Assembly: GCA_023144715.1 (NCBI GenBank)
Contig: JAGLFC010000081.1
Location: forward strand, 1-17,079
Direction: 5' to 3'
DNA from: Gammaproteobacteria bacterium
Lineage (GTDB): Bacteria; Pseudomonadota; Gammaproteobacteria; GRL18
Length of the DNA stretch: 17,079 nt
The translations under genes were made by a program, and so were the position numbers. Below, piece by piece: positions 8,569-16,102 of the stretch (position 1 is the first letter of the stretch; each line of letters opens with the position of its first letter). The notes beneath the pieces are model-generated. The model was not told the DNA's origin and made no database searches. It saw nothing but the letters and a program-made list of their open reading frames with translations.

Positions 8569-8577
8569 TGCTATAAT
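8569..8577 (+). promoter_or_regulatory. Consensus extended -10 promoter element for gshA
   Basis: TGCTATAAT is a perfect extended -10 (TGn plus TATAAT at 8572-8577). There is no good -35 at 16-18 bp, as is common for extended -10 promoters. Transcription would begin near 8584, giving a leader of roughly 28 nt before the ATG at 8612. This supports gshA being its own transcription unit, separate from ispD. Confidence 0.6.
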
Positions 8578-8611
8578 ATAGACTCTTATTTGGTAGAAAA
8601 ATTTAGGATAA

Positions 8612-10201
8612 ATGCCTTCAATGCATAAATACCGTATTCTCAAACAGCGTCTGGATGCTCTTTTAGCAGAACCAGAAAAAAAACGGCTGTCAGGCAATCT
8701 AATTGGTTTAGAAAAAGAAAGCCTACGAGTCAATACCGCAGGTAGCATTGCACAAACAGCTCACCCAGATGCGTTAGGTGCGACTTTAACCCATCCTTAT
8801 ATCACCACAGATTATTCAGAAGCCTTGAGTGAGTTTATTACACCACCATTGAAGACTATCTCGGATGCACTTAATTTTTTACAAAATACCCAAAAATTTG
8901 TCTATAAAAATCTTCATGATGAACTTTTATGGGCGACGAGTATGCCCTGTATTGTGACAGGGGAATCCAGTATACCACTTGCTCGTTATGGTGATTCTCA
9001 TGCAAGTACCATGAAAACGGTGTATCGTCGAGGCTTAGGACATCGTTATGGACGCTCCATGCAACTCATTGCAGGAGTACATTTTAATTTTTCTATCAAT
9101 CCTGAATTTTGGACGATCTTACAGAGTTTAGAAGGCGATCCTCACTCTTCTCAAGATTTTATTAACCGCCGTTATTTTGATTTAATCCGTAATAGCCAAC
9201 GTATGGGCTGGCTTGTCCCTTATCTATTTGGAGCATCACCTGCGGTGTGCAAATCATTTTTATTGAATGGCTCAAGCTCATTAGAAGAATTTGATAACAG
9301 TACTTATTATGAACCCTATGCGACCTCATTACGGATGGGCGATATTGGTTATCAAAATAATAAAGAAAATGAATCTGGTATTAAAGCCTGTTATAAAAAT
9401 ATTGATAGCTATATCGCCAGTTTAGATTGGGCGATTAATACTCCCTGTGAGGAATACCAACAATTTTCAATCGATCCTTATCAACAGCTCAATAGTAATA
9501 TTTTACAAATTGAAAATGAATATTATTCCACTATTCGCCCTAAGCAAATTTTGCAAGGCAATGAAAAACCTGTCATTGCACTCAAAAAAAGAGGCGTTAA
9601 ATATGTTGAATTACGTTCACTTGATGTCAATGTCTATGATCCTTTAGGTGTTAATACCAGTCAATTACATTTTTTAGAAGCTTTTTTGTTGTTTTGTTTA
9701 CTCAATGAAAGTCCCGAAATTGAATGGTCAGAACGTCAGGAAATTGATAATAATGAAATGCTCACCGCTCACCAAGGACGTAAACCACAATTAAAACTTT
9801 CACATCAAGGACACAGTCGAACATTACAAACTTGGGCAATGGAAATTATGCAAGAAATGGTCGGTGTGTGTGAATTATTAGATGCGGATGATCCGCAAAA
9901 ACCTTATAGTCAAAGTCTTAAAAAACAAACAGAACGGGTACAGCACTCAGATTTAACACCTTCTGCTAGAATTTTAGATGATATGCGACAACACAAAGAA
10001 AGTTTTCACCATTTTGCCGAACGCATGTCACAACAACATGCCGATTATTATAGCAAGTTGCCTTTAAGTGCAGAACAAGAACAGTTTTACCAAGACGCAG
10101 TGCAGACCTCTAGAGAAAAATTAGACATCATTGAAGCATTAGATAAAAAAGAAAATATTAGTTTTGAAAACTATCTTGCAAACTATTTTTCACAAGAGTA
10201 A
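8612..10201 (+). CDS. gshA: Glutamate--cysteine ligase, proteobacterial type
   Basis: Joins glutamate and cysteine with ATP, the first and rate-limiting step of glutathione synthesis in the cytoplasm. The 529 residues are close to E. coli GshA (518). Matching family segments run in order: GLEKESLRVN, HPDALGATLTHPYITTDYSE, EFITPP, the SMPC-containing stretch, YRRGLGHRYGRSMQLIAGVHFNFS, FGASPAVCKSF, LRMGDIGYQN, SIDPYQQLNSNILQIENEYY, RGVKYVELRSLDVNVYDPLG and a C-terminal helical region. The start is slightly uncertain: AGGA at 8605-8608 is only 3 nt from the ATG at 8612 and 12 nt from a second ATG at 8621. Either gives a complete enzyme. gshB is not in the window. Confidence 0.95.
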   Translation: MPSMHKYRILKQRLDALLAEPEKKRLSGNLIGLEKESLRVNTAGSIAQTAHPDALGATLTHPYITTDYSEALSEFITPPLKTISDALNFLQNTQKFVYKNLHDELLWATSMPCIVTGESSIPLARYGDSHASTMKTVYRRGLGHRYGRSMQLIAGVHFNFSINPEFWTILQSLEGDPHSSQDFINRRYFDLIRNSQRMGWLVPYLFGASPAVCKSFLLNGSSSLEEFDNSTYYEPYATSLRMGDIGYQNNKENESGIKACYKNIDSYIASLDWAINTPCEEYQQFSIDPYQQLNSNILQIENEYYSTIRPKQILQGNEKPVIALKKRGVKYVELRSLDVNVYDPLGVNTSQLHFLEAFLLFCLLNESPEIEWSERQEIDNNEMLTAHQGRKPQLKLSHQGHSRTLQTWAMEIMQEMVGVCELLDADDPQKPYSQSLKKQTERVQHSDLTPSARILDDMRQHKESFHHFAERMSQQHADYYSKLPLSAEQEQFYQDAVQTSREKLDIIEALDKKENISFENYLANYFSQE

Positions 10202-10280
10202 TTTTTCATAAAAATAGTTTTTTACACACTTAAATTTTTACCCGTTAATCGTTACCCAAAGCGTATTTAAAGATAAAAGT

Positions 10281-11237
10281 ATGAATAAAGAATCCATAAA
10301 AAATACCCCAGCACAACGTATTATCCCTGTTTTTGATCATTCAGAACAGGCAAATGCAACACGGATGCCCACCTATATTCGCCAAGCATTGACAGAAAAA
10401 AAACATTTTTCTGAAACCGCAAATAGTATACATGATAATAAACTGGTGACTGTCTGTGAAGAAGCTCATTGCCCCAACCGCAATGAATGTTGGAATCGAG
10501 GCACAGCTACCTTTATGCTTTTAGGGGATACTTGTACACGTGCTTGTGGATTTTGTGCGGTCAAAACAGGCAAGCCAGACAGTGTTGATCAGTCTGAACC
10601 CATACGAATTGCCCGTGCGGTGGCTGAAATGTCACTTGATTTTGTGGTATTGACTTCGGTAAATCGTGATGAACTGCCCGACGGTGGAGCCACGATTTTT
10701 GCCAATACACTATTAGAATTGCGTAAAATGAATCCTGATATTGGTGTGGAATTTTTAACCCCTGATTTTCGAGCCTGTCAAGAACAAGCCGTTGATATTG
10801 TCAGCCATGTATTAGATATTTCCCCTTGGAAAATGACTGATACCGGTAAAGATGAGGTACAACTCATTTGGGGGCATAATATAGAAACCGTACCTTCCCT
10901 ATATAAAACCGTGCGTAAAGGCAGTCAATACCAACGTTCACTGAATATGTTACGCCTATCTGCTCAAGTTGACTCTGTAGAAACCAAATCTTCCCTTATA
11001 TTGGGGCTTGGTGAAACGCCTGATGAAGTCTATCAAGTGATGCAGGACTTACGTGCTAATGAAGTCAGCCGAATTGCTTTGGGGCAATATTTAAGACCCA
11101 CTCGTTATCATTTGCCTGTCAAACACTATTTATCGCTAGAACAATTTTCAGAATATGAAAAAATGGCAAAAGAAATGGGGTTTAGCTGGGTTAAATCAGG
11201 GCCAATGGTACGCTCGTCCTATCATGCCGAAGATTAA
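10281..11237 (+). CDS. lipA: Lipoyl synthase LipA
   Basis: A radical-SAM enzyme that inserts two sulfur atoms into protein-bound octanoyl groups to make the lipoyl cofactor. The 318 residues contain the auxiliary [4Fe-4S] cluster motif with Cys59, Cys64 and Cys70 (VCEEAHCPNRNEC), the radical-SAM motif with Cys85, Cys89 and Cys92 (CTRACGFC), TSVNRDELPDGGA, LGLGETPDEV, GQYLRPTRYHLPV and the C-terminal RSSYHA serine motif. Compared from memory with E. coli LipA, the stretch between PDFR (161-164) and HNIETV (199-204) is about 15 residues longer, and the usual FNHN reads WGHN. The C-terminal tail is short. All cluster ligands are present, so activity is expected. It lies directly before the GcvH frame. 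Confidence 0.95.
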   Translation: MNKESIKNTPAQRIIPVFDHSEQANATRMPTYIRQALTEKKHFSETANSIHDNKLVTVCEEAHCPNRNECWNRGTATFMLLGDTCTRACGFCAVKTGKPDSVDQSEPIRIARAVAEMSLDFVVLTSVNRDELPDGGATIFANTLLELRKMNPDIGVEFLTPDFRACQEQAVDIVSHVLDISPWKMTDTGKDEVQLIWGHNIETVPSLYKTVRKGSQYQRSLNMLRLSAQVDSVETKSSLILGLGETPDEVYQVMQDLRANEVSRIALGQYLRPTRYHLPVKHYLSLEQFSEYEKMAKEMGFSWVKSGPMVRSSYHAED

Positions 11238-11239
11238 TA

Positions 11240-11956
11240 ATGGCTCAATACTATACAGTGGTCGATATACGTGGCTGTGAATTAATGGCTTACTTAGTTA
11301 AAATACTCTGTCGGAATATTCCAAACATCACCGATCCGCCCAAAAAAGTCATTTATAGCGGTTTACAAATTCATAAAGAAGATGAAATTCATGATGTGAT
11401 CATTTATGCTATGCAACCAACATGGATGCGTATCCTGCTTCATCCAACCACACAAAAGCAAGATCTTGCTTGGATGCGTACTCAATTAGGCTCTATGGCT
11501 GTAAACTTAGAAGAACGTACTGATTTAAAGATTGATACACATTTAGACAAGGAAAAAATAATGAGTGACATTCCACAAGAATTAAAATATACCGCCTCTC
11601 ATGAATGGATTCGCAGTGAAGAAGATGGCTCTTTAACGATTGGTATTACCGATCATGCTCAGGGTTTGCTCGGTGATATTGTTTTTGTTGATTTGCCTGA
11701 TATAGGTGATGAATTTGAAGCAGAGCAAGATTGTATGGTTATTGAATCTGTTAAAGCAACGTCTGATATCTATTGTCCTGTAGAAGCAGAAGTCGTGGCT
11801 ATTAATGAAGAACTTGAAGAGTCTCCTGAGTTAATTAATGTGAATGCCTATCATGAAGGCTGGATTTTTCGTATTATGCCACTTAATGATGCTCAATTAG
11901 AGACTCTTATGGATGCTGATGCCTATCGTGAACTTTTAGAATCAGAAACGGATTAA
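11240..11956 (+). CDS. Unrecognised 107-residue domain in frame with GcvH (possible fusion)
   Basis: An uninterrupted frame of 238 codons begins 2 nt after the lipA stop. Residues 108-238 are a complete glycine-cleavage H protein, listed separately. Residues 1-107 match no family I recognise. They start MAQYYTVVDIRGCELMAYLVK and include TWMRILLHPTTQKQDLAWMR. They contain two cysteines (13 and 24), no signal peptide and no clear membrane segment. An alternation of strand-like and helix-like stretches suggests a small soluble alpha/beta domain, which is a guess. Codon choice resembles the neighbours. The upstream ATG has only a weak GAAG-type ribosome site, whereas the GcvH start has a strong one. 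The region could therefore be translated as a fusion, or act as a leader frame with GcvH made from the internal start. Confidence 0.55.
   Translation: MAQYYTVVDIRGCELMAYLVKILCRNIPNITDPPKKVIYSGLQIHKEDEIHDVIIYAMQPTWMRILLHPTTQKQDLAWMRTQLGSMAVNLEERTDLKIDTHLDKEKIMSDIPQELKYTASHEWIRSEEDGSLTIGITDHAQGLLGDIVFVDLPDIGDEFEAEQDCMVIESVKATSDIYCPVEAEVVAINEELEESPELINVNAYHEGWIFRIMPLNDAQLETLMDADAYRELLESETD
11561..11956 (+). CDS. gcvH: Glycine cleavage system H protein, internal start
   Basis: The lipoyl-carrying shuttle of the glycine cleavage system, moving the aminomethyl group between GcvP, GcvT and the dihydrolipoyl dehydrogenase. From the ATG at 11561 it is 131 residues, the standard length, beginning SDIPQELKYTASHEWIR. 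The lipoylated lysine is Lys65 in ESVKATSD, and SPELINVNAYHEGWIFRI is the conserved C-terminal half. AAGGAA (11549-11554) sits 6 nt before the ATG, a far better ribosome site than that of the longer frame starting at 11240. The sequence is close to E. coli GcvH rather than to the lipoate-binding proteins of the sHdr sulfur pathway. No gcvT or gcvP is present here; the neighbour is lipA, the enzyme that would modify it. Confidence 0.88.
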   Translation: MSDIPQELKYTASHEWIRSEEDGSLTIGITDHAQGLLGDIVFVDLPDIGDEFEAEQDCMVIESVKATSDIYCPVEAEVVAINEELEESPELINVNAYHEGWIFRIMPLNDAQLETLMDADAYRELLESETD

Positions 11957-11958
11957 TT

Positions 11959-12318
11959 ATGAAGCCAGGTAAAACAGGAATTGCTCGAATTATTGATGCT
12001 GGGGGCTATTCATGGCAGGGTTTAAAAGCCGCTTATCAATATGAAGCCGCTTTTCGCCAAGAATTATTATTGGCTATTATTTTACTCCCCATGGTATTTT
12101 TATTCGGTAATAATGGACTGGAATATGCACTGATGATCAGTAGCTTATTGATTGTGCTGATTGCTGAAATCTTAAATTCTGCTATTGAAGCGGTGGTTGA
12201 TCGTGCAGGCTCTGAACAGAATGAACTAGCAGGTCGAGCAAAAGATCTGGGATCCGCAGCAGTCTTTCTTGCTCTGGCGAATGTTGTATTTGTGTGGGCA
12301 TTAGTTTTATTTTTTTAA
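11959..12318 (+). CDS. dgkA: Diacylglycerol kinase DgkA
   Basis: An inner-membrane kinase that phosphorylates diacylglycerol with ATP to phosphatidic acid, recycling lipid left from envelope glycan synthesis. The 119 residues match the small prokaryotic DgkA family (E. coli about 122). They include an amphipathic N-terminus (ARIIDAGGYSWQGLKAAYQYEAAFRQE), three membrane segments at roughly 34-50, 55-70 and 95-117, and the catalytic signature EILNSAIEAVVDRAGSEQNE followed by GRAKDLGSAAVFLA. The start lies 2 nt after the gcvH stop, so it is likely co-transcribed and perhaps coupled. With lgt a few genes downstream it forms a membrane-lipid theme. Confidence 0.96.
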   Translation: MKPGKTGIARIIDAGGYSWQGLKAAYQYEAAFRQELLLAIILLPMVFLFGNNGLEYALMISSLLIVLIAEILNSAIEAVVDRAGSEQNELAGRAKDLGSAAVFLALANVVFVWALVLFF

Positions 12319-12358
12319 CCATTACTTATTTTTTAATGATGACTTTCCAAGGAATATT

Positions 12359-13291
12359 ATGACAGCTCTTATTTGTGGCTCTATGGCGTATGATCATATT
12401 ATGGTGTTTCAAGATAAATTTAAAAATCATATTTTACCCGATAAAATTCATATCTTAAATGTTTCCTTTCAGGTGCCAGAAATGCGCCGTGAATATGGAG
12501 GGTGTGCAGGTAATATTGCTTATTCACTAAATTTGCTAGAAGGTGATGGTATACCGATGGCAACCGTGGGATCAGACTTTTCAGATTATGCTCATTGGAT
12601 TGAACACTGTGGTATTTCTAGTCAATACCTCAAGCAAGTGGATCATTGCTATACAGGGCAAGCCTTTATTACGACTGATCAAGATGATAATCAAATTACT
12701 GCTTTTCACCCCGGTGCAATGAATGAGTCTCATCAAAATAAAGTCTCTGAAGCTCAGGGTATTACCATAGGTATTGTCTCGCCCGATGGTAAAGAAGGAA
12801 TGCTAGCACATGCTCAACAATTTAAAGAGGCTGATATTCCTTTTATTTTTGATCCGGGACAGGGTTTGATCTTATTTGACGGTGATGAACTTAAAAATAT
12901 TTTAAAACAGGCTTCTTGGCTGACGGTTAATGATTATGAAATGCAATTATTTATTGATAAAACAGGCTTAACTCAGGATGAAATTGCAGAGCAAGTCGAT
13001 GCTCTTATTGTGACTCGTGGTAGTGAAGGAGCTGATATTATTACTCAAACAGAATTCATTAAAATACCAGTGGTTAATGTTGATGAATTACTGGATCCCA
13101 CAGGTTGTGGTGATGCTTTTCGTAGTGGTTTACTCTATGGCTTAATGAATAATCTTGATTGGGCAGTGACAGGACGTATTGCCAGTTTACTCGGTGCGAT
13201 TAAAATAGGTCATCATGGCACACAAAATCATCAATTTACACTGGATGAATTTAAAAATCGTTTTACTTCTGAATTTTCTATGAGCTTTTAA
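12359..13291 (+). CDS. PfkB-family kinase, probably adenosine kinase-like
   Basis: A ribokinase-fold kinase that phosphorylates a nucleoside or sugar hydroxyl with ATP. The 310 residues show the N-terminal strand LICGSMAYDHI, the PfkB signature 1 region with GGCAGNIAYSL (residues 47-57), an intermediate VNDYEM segment, LIVTRGSEGADI, and signature 2 DPTGCGDAFRSG beginning at Asp246. The catalytic base is Asp252 and the anion hole is GCGD. From memory this subtype resembles bacterial proteins annotated adenosine kinase; the substrate cannot be read from the sequence, and a fructose- or ribokinase role is possible. AAGGAA (12349-12354) gives a good ribosome site 4-5 nt before the ATG. It lies 40 nt after dgkA and 2 nt before rlmI. 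Confidence 0.88.
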   Translation: MTALICGSMAYDHIMVFQDKFKNHILPDKIHILNVSFQVPEMRREYGGCAGNIAYSLNLLEGDGIPMATVGSDFSDYAHWIEHCGISSQYLKQVDHCYTGQAFITTDQDDNQITAFHPGAMNESHQNKVSEAQGITIGIVSPDGKEGMLAHAQQFKEADIPFIFDPGQGLILFDGDELKNILKQASWLTVNDYEMQLFIDKTGLTQDEIAEQVDALIVTRGSEGADIITQTEFIKIPVVNVDELLDPTGCGDAFRSGLLYGLMNNLDWAVTGRIASLLGAIKIGHHGTQNHQFTLDEFKNRFTSEFSMSF

Positions 13292-13293
13292 TT

Positions 13294-14487
13294 ATGACTG
13301 AACTTGCGAGTGTTTATCTAAAAAAAGGTCAAGAACGTCGCTTAAATCAAGGTCATCTATGGATCTATAGTAATGAAATTGATACTCAAAAAACACCTTT
13401 AAAGAGTTTTACTTCGGGTGAACAAGTGATTGTCTATTCACATTCCGCTAAAGCATTAGGGATTGCTTATATTAATCCTCATTCGCTTATAGCAGGACGC
13501 TTAGTCAGTCGTCAAATTTTTATACTATTGGATCGTTCCTTATTGGTACATCGTATTAAAATTGCCCTATCATTAAGAGAACGTCTTTTTGATAAACCTT
13601 TTTATCGTCTGATATTTGGTGAAAGTGACCTCTTACCCGGTGTGGTGGTGGATCGTTTTAATGATGTTTTAGTGGTACAGATCACCACAGCAGGCATGGA
13701 ACAGCAAAAACAGGCCATTATTGAAGCCTTAGATAAAGTCATTAAACCTGCCACTATTGTATTGCGTAATGATGTTAAAATGCGTGAATTAGAAGGTTTA
13801 GAATTATACAATGAAGTGGTTCTAGGAGACTTACCTGAACTAATCGAGATTGAGGAAAACAATACCCATTTTCATATCAATATACTCAAAGGGCAAAAAA
13901 CAGGTTGGTTTTATGATCATCGTATGAACCGTGCCAGAATACAAAACTATGCTAAAGGTAAGCGAGTATTAGATTTGTTTTCTTATATTGGTGCATGGGG
14001 GCTTGAAGCAGCTACGGCTGGAGCCAGTGAAGTCTTTTGTGTGGATGCTTCAGAACAAGCTTTGGATTGGTTAGACAGCAGTGCCACACTCAATCAATTA
14101 AGCAATATTACCAGTGTTCAAGGCAATGTCTTTGAGGTACTCAAACACCTACGCAATGAACGAGAAAAATTTGATATTGTGATTGTTGATCCGCCCGCTT
14201 TTATCAAACGGAAAAAGGATTTTAAAGAAGGCTTAAATGCCTATCGACGAGTGAATCAAATGGCGATGCAATTATGCACGCGTGATGCCTTATTGGTCAG
14301 TGCGTCTTGTTCACATCATTTACCTGCGGAAACATTAGTACAACAAGTGCAATCGGCTTCACGTCATTTGGATCGTTTTGCACAAATTATTGAATTAGGG
14401 CATCAAGCACCTGATCATCCCATTCATCCAGCCATTCCCGAAACCGCTTATATTAAGTCCTTTATTTCCAGAGTGACACCCACCTAA
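13294..14487 (+). CDS. rlmI: 23S rRNA (cytosine(1962)-C(5))-methyltransferase RlmI family
   Basis: An SAM-dependent enzyme that methylates carbon 5 of a cytosine in 23S rRNA (C1962 in E. coli). The 397 residues equal the E. coli length (396). An N-terminal PUA RNA-binding domain covers roughly residues 4-75 (LKKGQERRLNQGHLWIYSNEI). A linker domain follows, with GESDLLPGVVVDRF. The Rossmann methyltransferase has VLDLFSYIGAWGLEAATAGA (SAM motif I), CVDASEQALDW, VIVDPPAFIKRKKD and the cysteine motif LVSASCSHHL. The gene starts 2 nt after the kinase and its TAA shares its last A with the ATG of lgt. Close relatives with other target sites exist, so the exact nucleotide is by family analogy. Confidence 0.92.
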   Translation: MTELASVYLKKGQERRLNQGHLWIYSNEIDTQKTPLKSFTSGEQVIVYSHSAKALGIAYINPHSLIAGRLVSRQIFILLDRSLLVHRIKIALSLRERLFDKPFYRLIFGESDLLPGVVVDRFNDVLVVQITTAGMEQQKQAIIEALDKVIKPATIVLRNDVKMRELEGLELYNEVVLGDLPELIEIEENNTHFHINILKGQKTGWFYDHRMNRARIQNYAKGKRVLDLFSYIGAWGLEAATAGASEVFCVDASEQALDWLDSSATLNQLSNITSVQGNVFEVLKHLRNEREKFDIVIVDPPAFIKRKKDFKEGLNAYRRVNQMAMQLCTRDALLVSASCSHHLPAETLVQQVQSASRHLDRFAQIIELGHQAPDHPIHPAIPETAYIKSFISRVTPT

Positions 14488-15284
14488 TGATTGCTTATCC
14501 AGAAATTGATCCTGTTGCTTTAGCGTTAGGGCCATTAAAAATTCATTGGTATGGTATTAGCTACCTGTTGGCATTTGCTGGCTTTTGGTTTTTTGCTCGT
14601 TTAAAAACCAAACAAAAGCATGTTGATTGGACTTATGAACAAATTGATGATCTCCTATTTTATGGGGCATTAGGAGTTGTACTCGGTGGCCGTATTGGCT
14701 ATACCTTATTTTATAATATGGACTATTTTTTACAGGATCCATTGATTTTATTTAAAGTACATCAAGGTGGGATGTCTTTTCATGGGGGATTATTAGGCGT
14801 TTTAGTCGCGATGTGGCTATTTGCTCGGAAGGCAGATAAAGATTTTTTTACCGTCACTGATTTTATTGCCGTGATGGTGCCTTTTGGTTTGGCATCAGGG
14901 CGTATTGGGAATTTTATTAATGCAGAACTTTGGGGGCGACCCACTGATTTGCCTTGGGCAATGATATTTCCTACCGATCCATTAGGCTTACCTCGTCATC
15001 CTTCAATGCTCTATGAATTTGCATTGGAAGGTGTTTTACTGTTTATTATTCTCTGGTTTTATTCGACTAAGCCCCGACCTAAAAAAGCCATTTCAGGTTT
15101 GTTTTTAATCTTATATAGCCTCTTCAGAACCTTAGTTGAATTTGTGCGTCAACCTGATGCTCATTTAGGGGAGCAAGGATTTATTGCTATGCAATGGCTT
15201 ACTATGGGTATGATTTTATCGTTACCCATGTTTTTATTGGGAGTATATCTCTTCTGGTCCGCTCAAATAGAGACTAAAGCGTGA
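14487..15284 (+). CDS. lgt: Phosphatidylglycerol--prolipoprotein diacylglyceryl transferase Lgt
   Basis: An inner-membrane enzyme that transfers the diacylglyceryl group of phosphatidylglycerol to the lipobox cysteine of prolipoproteins, the first step of lipoprotein maturation. The 265-residue protein is strongly hydrophobic, with about seven membrane segments. It carries the family residues: His99 in FHGGL, Arg139 and Asn142 in the signature SGRIGNFINAELWGRP, HPSMLYEFALEG, and Arg221 in EFVRQPD. These correspond to His103, Arg143, Asn146 and Arg239 of the E. coli enzyme. Its ATG overlaps the rlmI stop by one base and its TGA overlaps the following GTG, so translation of rlmI, lgt and dsrE2 is probably coupled. 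Confidence 0.97.
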   Translation: MIAYPEIDPVALALGPLKIHWYGISYLLAFAGFWFFARLKTKQKHVDWTYEQIDDLLFYGALGVVLGGRIGYTLFYNMDYFLQDPLILFKVHQGGMSFHGGLLGVLVAMWLFARKADKDFFTVTDFIAVMVPFGLASGRIGNFINAELWGRPTDLPWAMIFPTDPLGLPRHPSMLYEFALEGVLLFIILWFYSTKPRPKKAISGLFLILYSLFRTLVEFVRQPDAHLGEQGFIAMQWLTMGMILSLPMFLLGVYLFWSAQIETKA

Positions 15285-15745
15285 ATAAAAGAATGACTCT
15301 GATTGCCACAAAGGGAACGCTAGACTGGGCCTATCCTCCTTTTATTTTAAGTTCAACCGCTGTTGCTCTAGGCTATGATAGTACTATTTTTTTTACTTTT
15401 TATGGACTTAAACTATTAGAAAAAAATCTTGATTTACAAGTGTCCCCTCTGGGAAATCCCGGTATGCCAATATCGGTTCCTGTTCCTATCGTAGTACAAG
15501 CATTACCAGGTGTACAAAGTTTTGTCACCAGTATCATGAAGAAAAAAATAGAAGATAAAGGCGTTGCCTCCTTGGACGAATTGCGTGATTTATGTTTGGA
15601 TGCAGAAGTAAAATTTATTGCCTGTCAAATGACGGTGGATTTATTTGAAATAGATATTAATACCTTTATTGATGAAGTGACCTATGCAGGTGCATCCGCA
15701 TTTATAGAATCAGCAGGTCATTCTGATATTTCACTGTATATTTAA
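15281..15745 (+). CDS. DsrE2-type sulfur-transfer (DsrE/DsrF/DrsH-like) protein
   Basis: A member of the DsrE2 branch of small sulfur-relay proteins, which in sulfur-oxidising bacteria often accompany TusA and rhodanese and carry persulfide on a cysteine. The 154 residues show the family layout: LIATKGTLDWAYPPFILSS near the N-terminus, FFTFYGLKLL, SPLGNPGMP, ALPGVQSFVTSIMKKK, GVASLDELRDLC and the conserved cysteine Cys115 in IACQMTVDLFEI, then FIDEVTYAGASAFIESA. Cys105 is a second candidate. The GTG start overlaps the lgt stop (GTGA). An ATG at 15293 would shorten it by four residues and has no ribosome site. No tusA, rhodanese, hdr or dsr genes are in view, so a role in sulfur oxidation is inference only. 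Confidence 0.88.
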   Translation: MNKRMTLIATKGTLDWAYPPFILSSTAVALGYDSTIFFTFYGLKLLEKNLDLQVSPLGNPGMPISVPVPIVVQALPGVQSFVTSIMKKKIEDKGVASLDELRDLCLDAEVKFIACQMTVDLFEIDINTFIDEVTYAGASAFIESAGHSDISLYI

Positions 15746-16062
15746 TAAATCTTCTCATTTTTTCTCTTTCGTGAATACTTATGAAGGTAAATATTTTTTG
15801 AACTTTATCTAAATTATAATGTCTATGTTTTATTCCACACTCTAAAATATTACTTATATAAGGGTAAGTCCTTATTGATAATATGAATTCAAGTAAAAAT
15901 TTTTTAAGTATTGTTTATTTTTTGAAAATAAGCTGACTAAACGGTAAATTTTCATTTTTTTAATGAATTGTTTGGTTATAGAAAGATACTAAGGGAAAAC
16001 CCTTTGATATTATAAAATACCACTTATTTATCACTATAATTGAATACACAAAATGAAATAAA

Positions 16063-16078
16063 TGTGATACAGTTCGCA
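16063..16078. promoter_or_regulatory. CRP-like site 1 upstream of the PEP-CTERM gene
   Basis: TGTGA-TACAGT-TCGCA matches the CRP consensus TGTGA-N6-TCACA at 9 of 10 defined positions. Its centre (16070.5) lies about 38-39 bp upstream of the transcription start predicted from the -10 at 16097-16102, close to the -41.5 position of class II activator sites. The regulator could be CRP or another member of the CRP/FNR superfamily. Confidence 0.5.
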
Positions 16079-16102
16079 CTTATAAAAATAGTGTGATATA
16101 CT
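16073..16102 (+). promoter_or_regulatory. Putative promoter of the PEP-CTERM gene
   Basis: TATACT at 16097-16102 is preceded by TGA (16094-16096), an extended -10. TTCGCA at 16073-16078 (4 of 6 to TTGACA) is 18 bp upstream and lies within CRP-like site 1. Transcription would start near 16109, about 30 nt before the ATG. I found no sigma-54 (GG-N10-GC) signature. Confidence 0.45.

Noticed and set aside
10201..10223. Hairpin ATTTTT-CAT-AAAAAT followed by six Ts after gshA
   Set aside because: The stem is only A-T pairs with a 3-nt loop and would be very unstable. The geometry is suggestive, but I cannot support it as a terminator.
15881..15940. Short open frame starting near 15882 (17 codons)
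   Set aside because: No ribosome-binding site and low-complexity AT-rich content. It is indistinguishable from chance.
15991..16004. AAGGG-AAAA-CCCTT as a terminator for the dsrE2 transcript
   Set aside because: Only five base pairs, no T-run on either strand, and nearly 250 nt after the gene.
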